Shown here piece by piece: positions 6,460 to 7,074 of a stretch of 7,074 bases of DNA. Below the pieces are notes generated by a model. It was not told where the DNA came from, did not search any database, and worked only from the letters and a program-made list of their open reading frames with translations. This DNA is from Pseudomonadota bacterium (GTDB lineage Bacteria; Pseudomonadota; Gammaproteobacteria; Enterobacterales; Enterobacteriaceae): positions 1 to 7,074 of the forward strand of contig JAEYFY010000230.1 in NCBI GenBank assembly GCA_023454395.1, in the 5' to 3' direction. Made by a program: the position numbers and the translations under genes. The stretch's first letter is position 1; every line of letters starts with the position of its first letter.

Positions 6460-6536
6460 GCGTCCATAGCTCAGTTGGTTAGAGCACCACCTTGACATGG
6501 TGGGGGTCGGTGGTTCGAGTCCACTTGGACGCACCA
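6460..6536 (+). tRNA. tRNA-Val, anticodon GAC
   Basis: The 77-base gene folds as a full cloverleaf with encoded CCA. The acceptor stem is GCGTCCA with TGGACGC, followed by ACCA. The D loop contains AGCTCAGTTGGTTAGAGC. The anticodon stem CCACC/GGTGG (6487-6491, 6499-6503) holds loop TTGACAT with anticodon GAC at 6494-6496. The T loop is TTCGAGT (6514-6520). It decodes GUC and GUU. It corresponds to the E. coli valV/valW locus downstream of mdtK, where two copies occur in tandem; only one is present here. Confidence 0.98.
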
Positions 6537-6713
6537 TTTCTCTTTCTCTATTTTCTTAAATTTATTCATCTTACCTCCCCTACAAAATAATTAATTCAGC
6601 TTGCAATATTTTATTGCGCAACAAAGTGTTTAAAAAACAAGCAGTCAGCGCTGTATTTTGATCACATCACTTAAATTTACCTTTTTTCGATTTTCTTCAT
6701 AGAAATTAACCTC

Positions 6714-6719
6714 TATAAT
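6714..6719 (+). promoter_or_regulatory. Candidate pykF promoter P1, -10 box
   Basis: A perfect TATAAT stands 15 bases upstream of the Cra-type operator. The best -35 at 17 bases is poor (TTTTCT, 6691-6696), so an activator may be needed or the box may be unused. A start near 6726 would place the operator just downstream of it, a position that would repress. Confidence 0.45.
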
Positions 6720-6734
6720 ACGAAACATAATTTT

Positions 6735-6750
6735 GTTGAAAGGTTTCAGC
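6735..6750. promoter_or_regulatory. Probable Cra (FruR) operator for pykF
   Basis: Read on the minus strand the site is GCTGAAACCTTTCAAC, close to the Cra palindrome of the form GCTGAA-W-C-N-N-TTCAGC. Cra is known to repress pykF in E. coli when fructose-phosphate effectors are low. The location upstream of pykF supports the call. Confidence 0.7.
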
Positions 6751-6802
6751 GTATTGATTTACGGGCATCTTTAGAAAACAGAACAAATGAATCGTGATAG
6801 AC

Positions 6803-6808
6803 TATAAT
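6803..6808 (+). promoter_or_regulatory. Candidate pykF promoter P2, -10 box
   Basis: A second perfect TATAAT has only a weak -35 at 17 bases (AGAACA, 6780-6785, 3 of 6). A start near 6815 would give a leader of about 190 nt. From here the Cra site would lie about 65-80 bases upstream. Confidence 0.35.
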
Positions 6809-7003
6809 GTAAGATGTCTGCCAACCTTTGATACAAAATAGTGACAAGATTTTTATGATGTTGCTGAACCATTAACATGTTGCGCAACTTATCCATTAGG
6901 AATGAGTTTGTACATCCTGTTTTGCACCATTGATACTGTTAATAGAAAACAGCGACATTAATCCTTATTCATCCATTACAATACAACCATTAAATAGACT
7001 GCC

Positions 7004-7074
7004 ATGAAAAAGACAAAAATTGTTTGCACCATCGGGCCAAAAACCGAATCTGAAGAAAAACTGAATCAATTACT
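7004..7074 (+). CDS. pykF: Pyruvate kinase I, N-terminal start (cut by the window end)
   Basis: The 23 complete codons begin MKKTKIVCTIGPKTESEE, the start of the fructose-1,6-bisphosphate-activated pyruvate kinase PykF. The isozyme PykA begins differently (MSRRLRRTKIVTTLGPA). The enzyme converts phosphoenolpyruvate and ADP to pyruvate and ATP in the last step of glycolysis. The visible part is the first strand of the TIM-barrel A domain. The ATG is preceded by TAAATAGACTGCC, which has no good Shine-Dalgarno sequence; the start is set by family identity. A Cra-type operator and two TATAAT boxes lie 200-290 bases upstream. The rest of the gene is outside the window. Confidence 0.95.
   Translation, partial: MKKTKIVCTIGPKTESEEKLNQL

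Larger units (their letters stand above)
6537..7003 (+). other. Gene-free region upstream of pykF
   Basis: No convincing coding frame or RNA gene is seen in these 467 bases. The first part after the tRNA is T-rich, with a small hairpin GCAATA-TTT-TATTGC at 6603-6617 that lacks a T tract. CAGCGCTG at 6646-6653 is a short palindrome. From about 6714 come two TATAAT boxes, a Cra-type operator, the palindrome GTTGCGCAAC (6879-6888), and a 7-bp inverted repeat CTGTTTT/AAAACAG (6917-6923, 6946-6952). All fit a regulatory leader for pykF. An unrecognised small RNA cannot be excluded. Confidence 0.6.

Noticed and set aside
6322..6537. 71-residue minus-strand ORF beginning MVRPSGLEPPTP
   Set aside because: Its first third is the antisense of the tRNA-Val gene, a well-known false protein; the rest is the AT-rich hairpin and tRNA promoter.
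6649..6666. CRP site upstream of pykF
   Set aside because: Only one half (TCACA, 6662-6666) is good; the partner half at the correct 6-base spacing does not match.

Overview
The window is a compact, AT-rich stretch of enterobacterial core genome. The encoded proteins match, from memory of the families, E. coli PurR, PunR (YdhB), PunC (YdhC), Cfa, RibE (RibC), MdtK (YdhE) and PykF, in the same order as in E. coli. The low GC content, the many TTA/AAA/ATT codons and the level of protein divergence suggest a member of the Morganellaceae, most likely Proteus or a close relative. That genus guess is inference from composition, not from a marker gene.

Layout from left to right: the last 46 codons of purR (+); punR (-), a LysR-type activator, convergent with purR; punC (+), a purine nucleoside MFS transporter divergent from punR, with a LysR-type operator and a promoter between them; a terminator, then a leader of about 200 nt and cfa (+), cyclopropane fatty acid synthase; a bidirectional terminator; ribE (-), riboflavin synthase; a 313-nt divergent region holding the mdtK promoter and a 16-codon leader ORF; mdtK (+), a MATE drug/Na+ antiporter starting at GTG; a 79-nt imperfect inverted repeat overlapping a tRNA promoter; one tRNA-Val(GAC) gene; a 467-nt gene-free region with a Cra-type operator and two TATAAT boxes; and the first 23 codons of pykF (+).

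The genes are mostly independent units. The functional links are purR/punR/punC, all tied to purine metabolism (PurR repression of synthesis, PunR activation of nucleoside uptake), and pykF with its probable Cra operator for glycolytic flux control. In E. coli several ydh genes and a second valine tRNA separate mdtK from pykF. Here only one tRNA is present, so the locus is shorter.

I see no mobile element, CRISPR array, phage gene or defence system, and no evidence for a wholly new biological system. The observations most worth a second look are regulatory: the Phe/Pro-rich leader peptide in front of mdtK, the hairpin between mdtK and tRNA-Val, and an eight-G run inside the SAM-binding motif of cfa.
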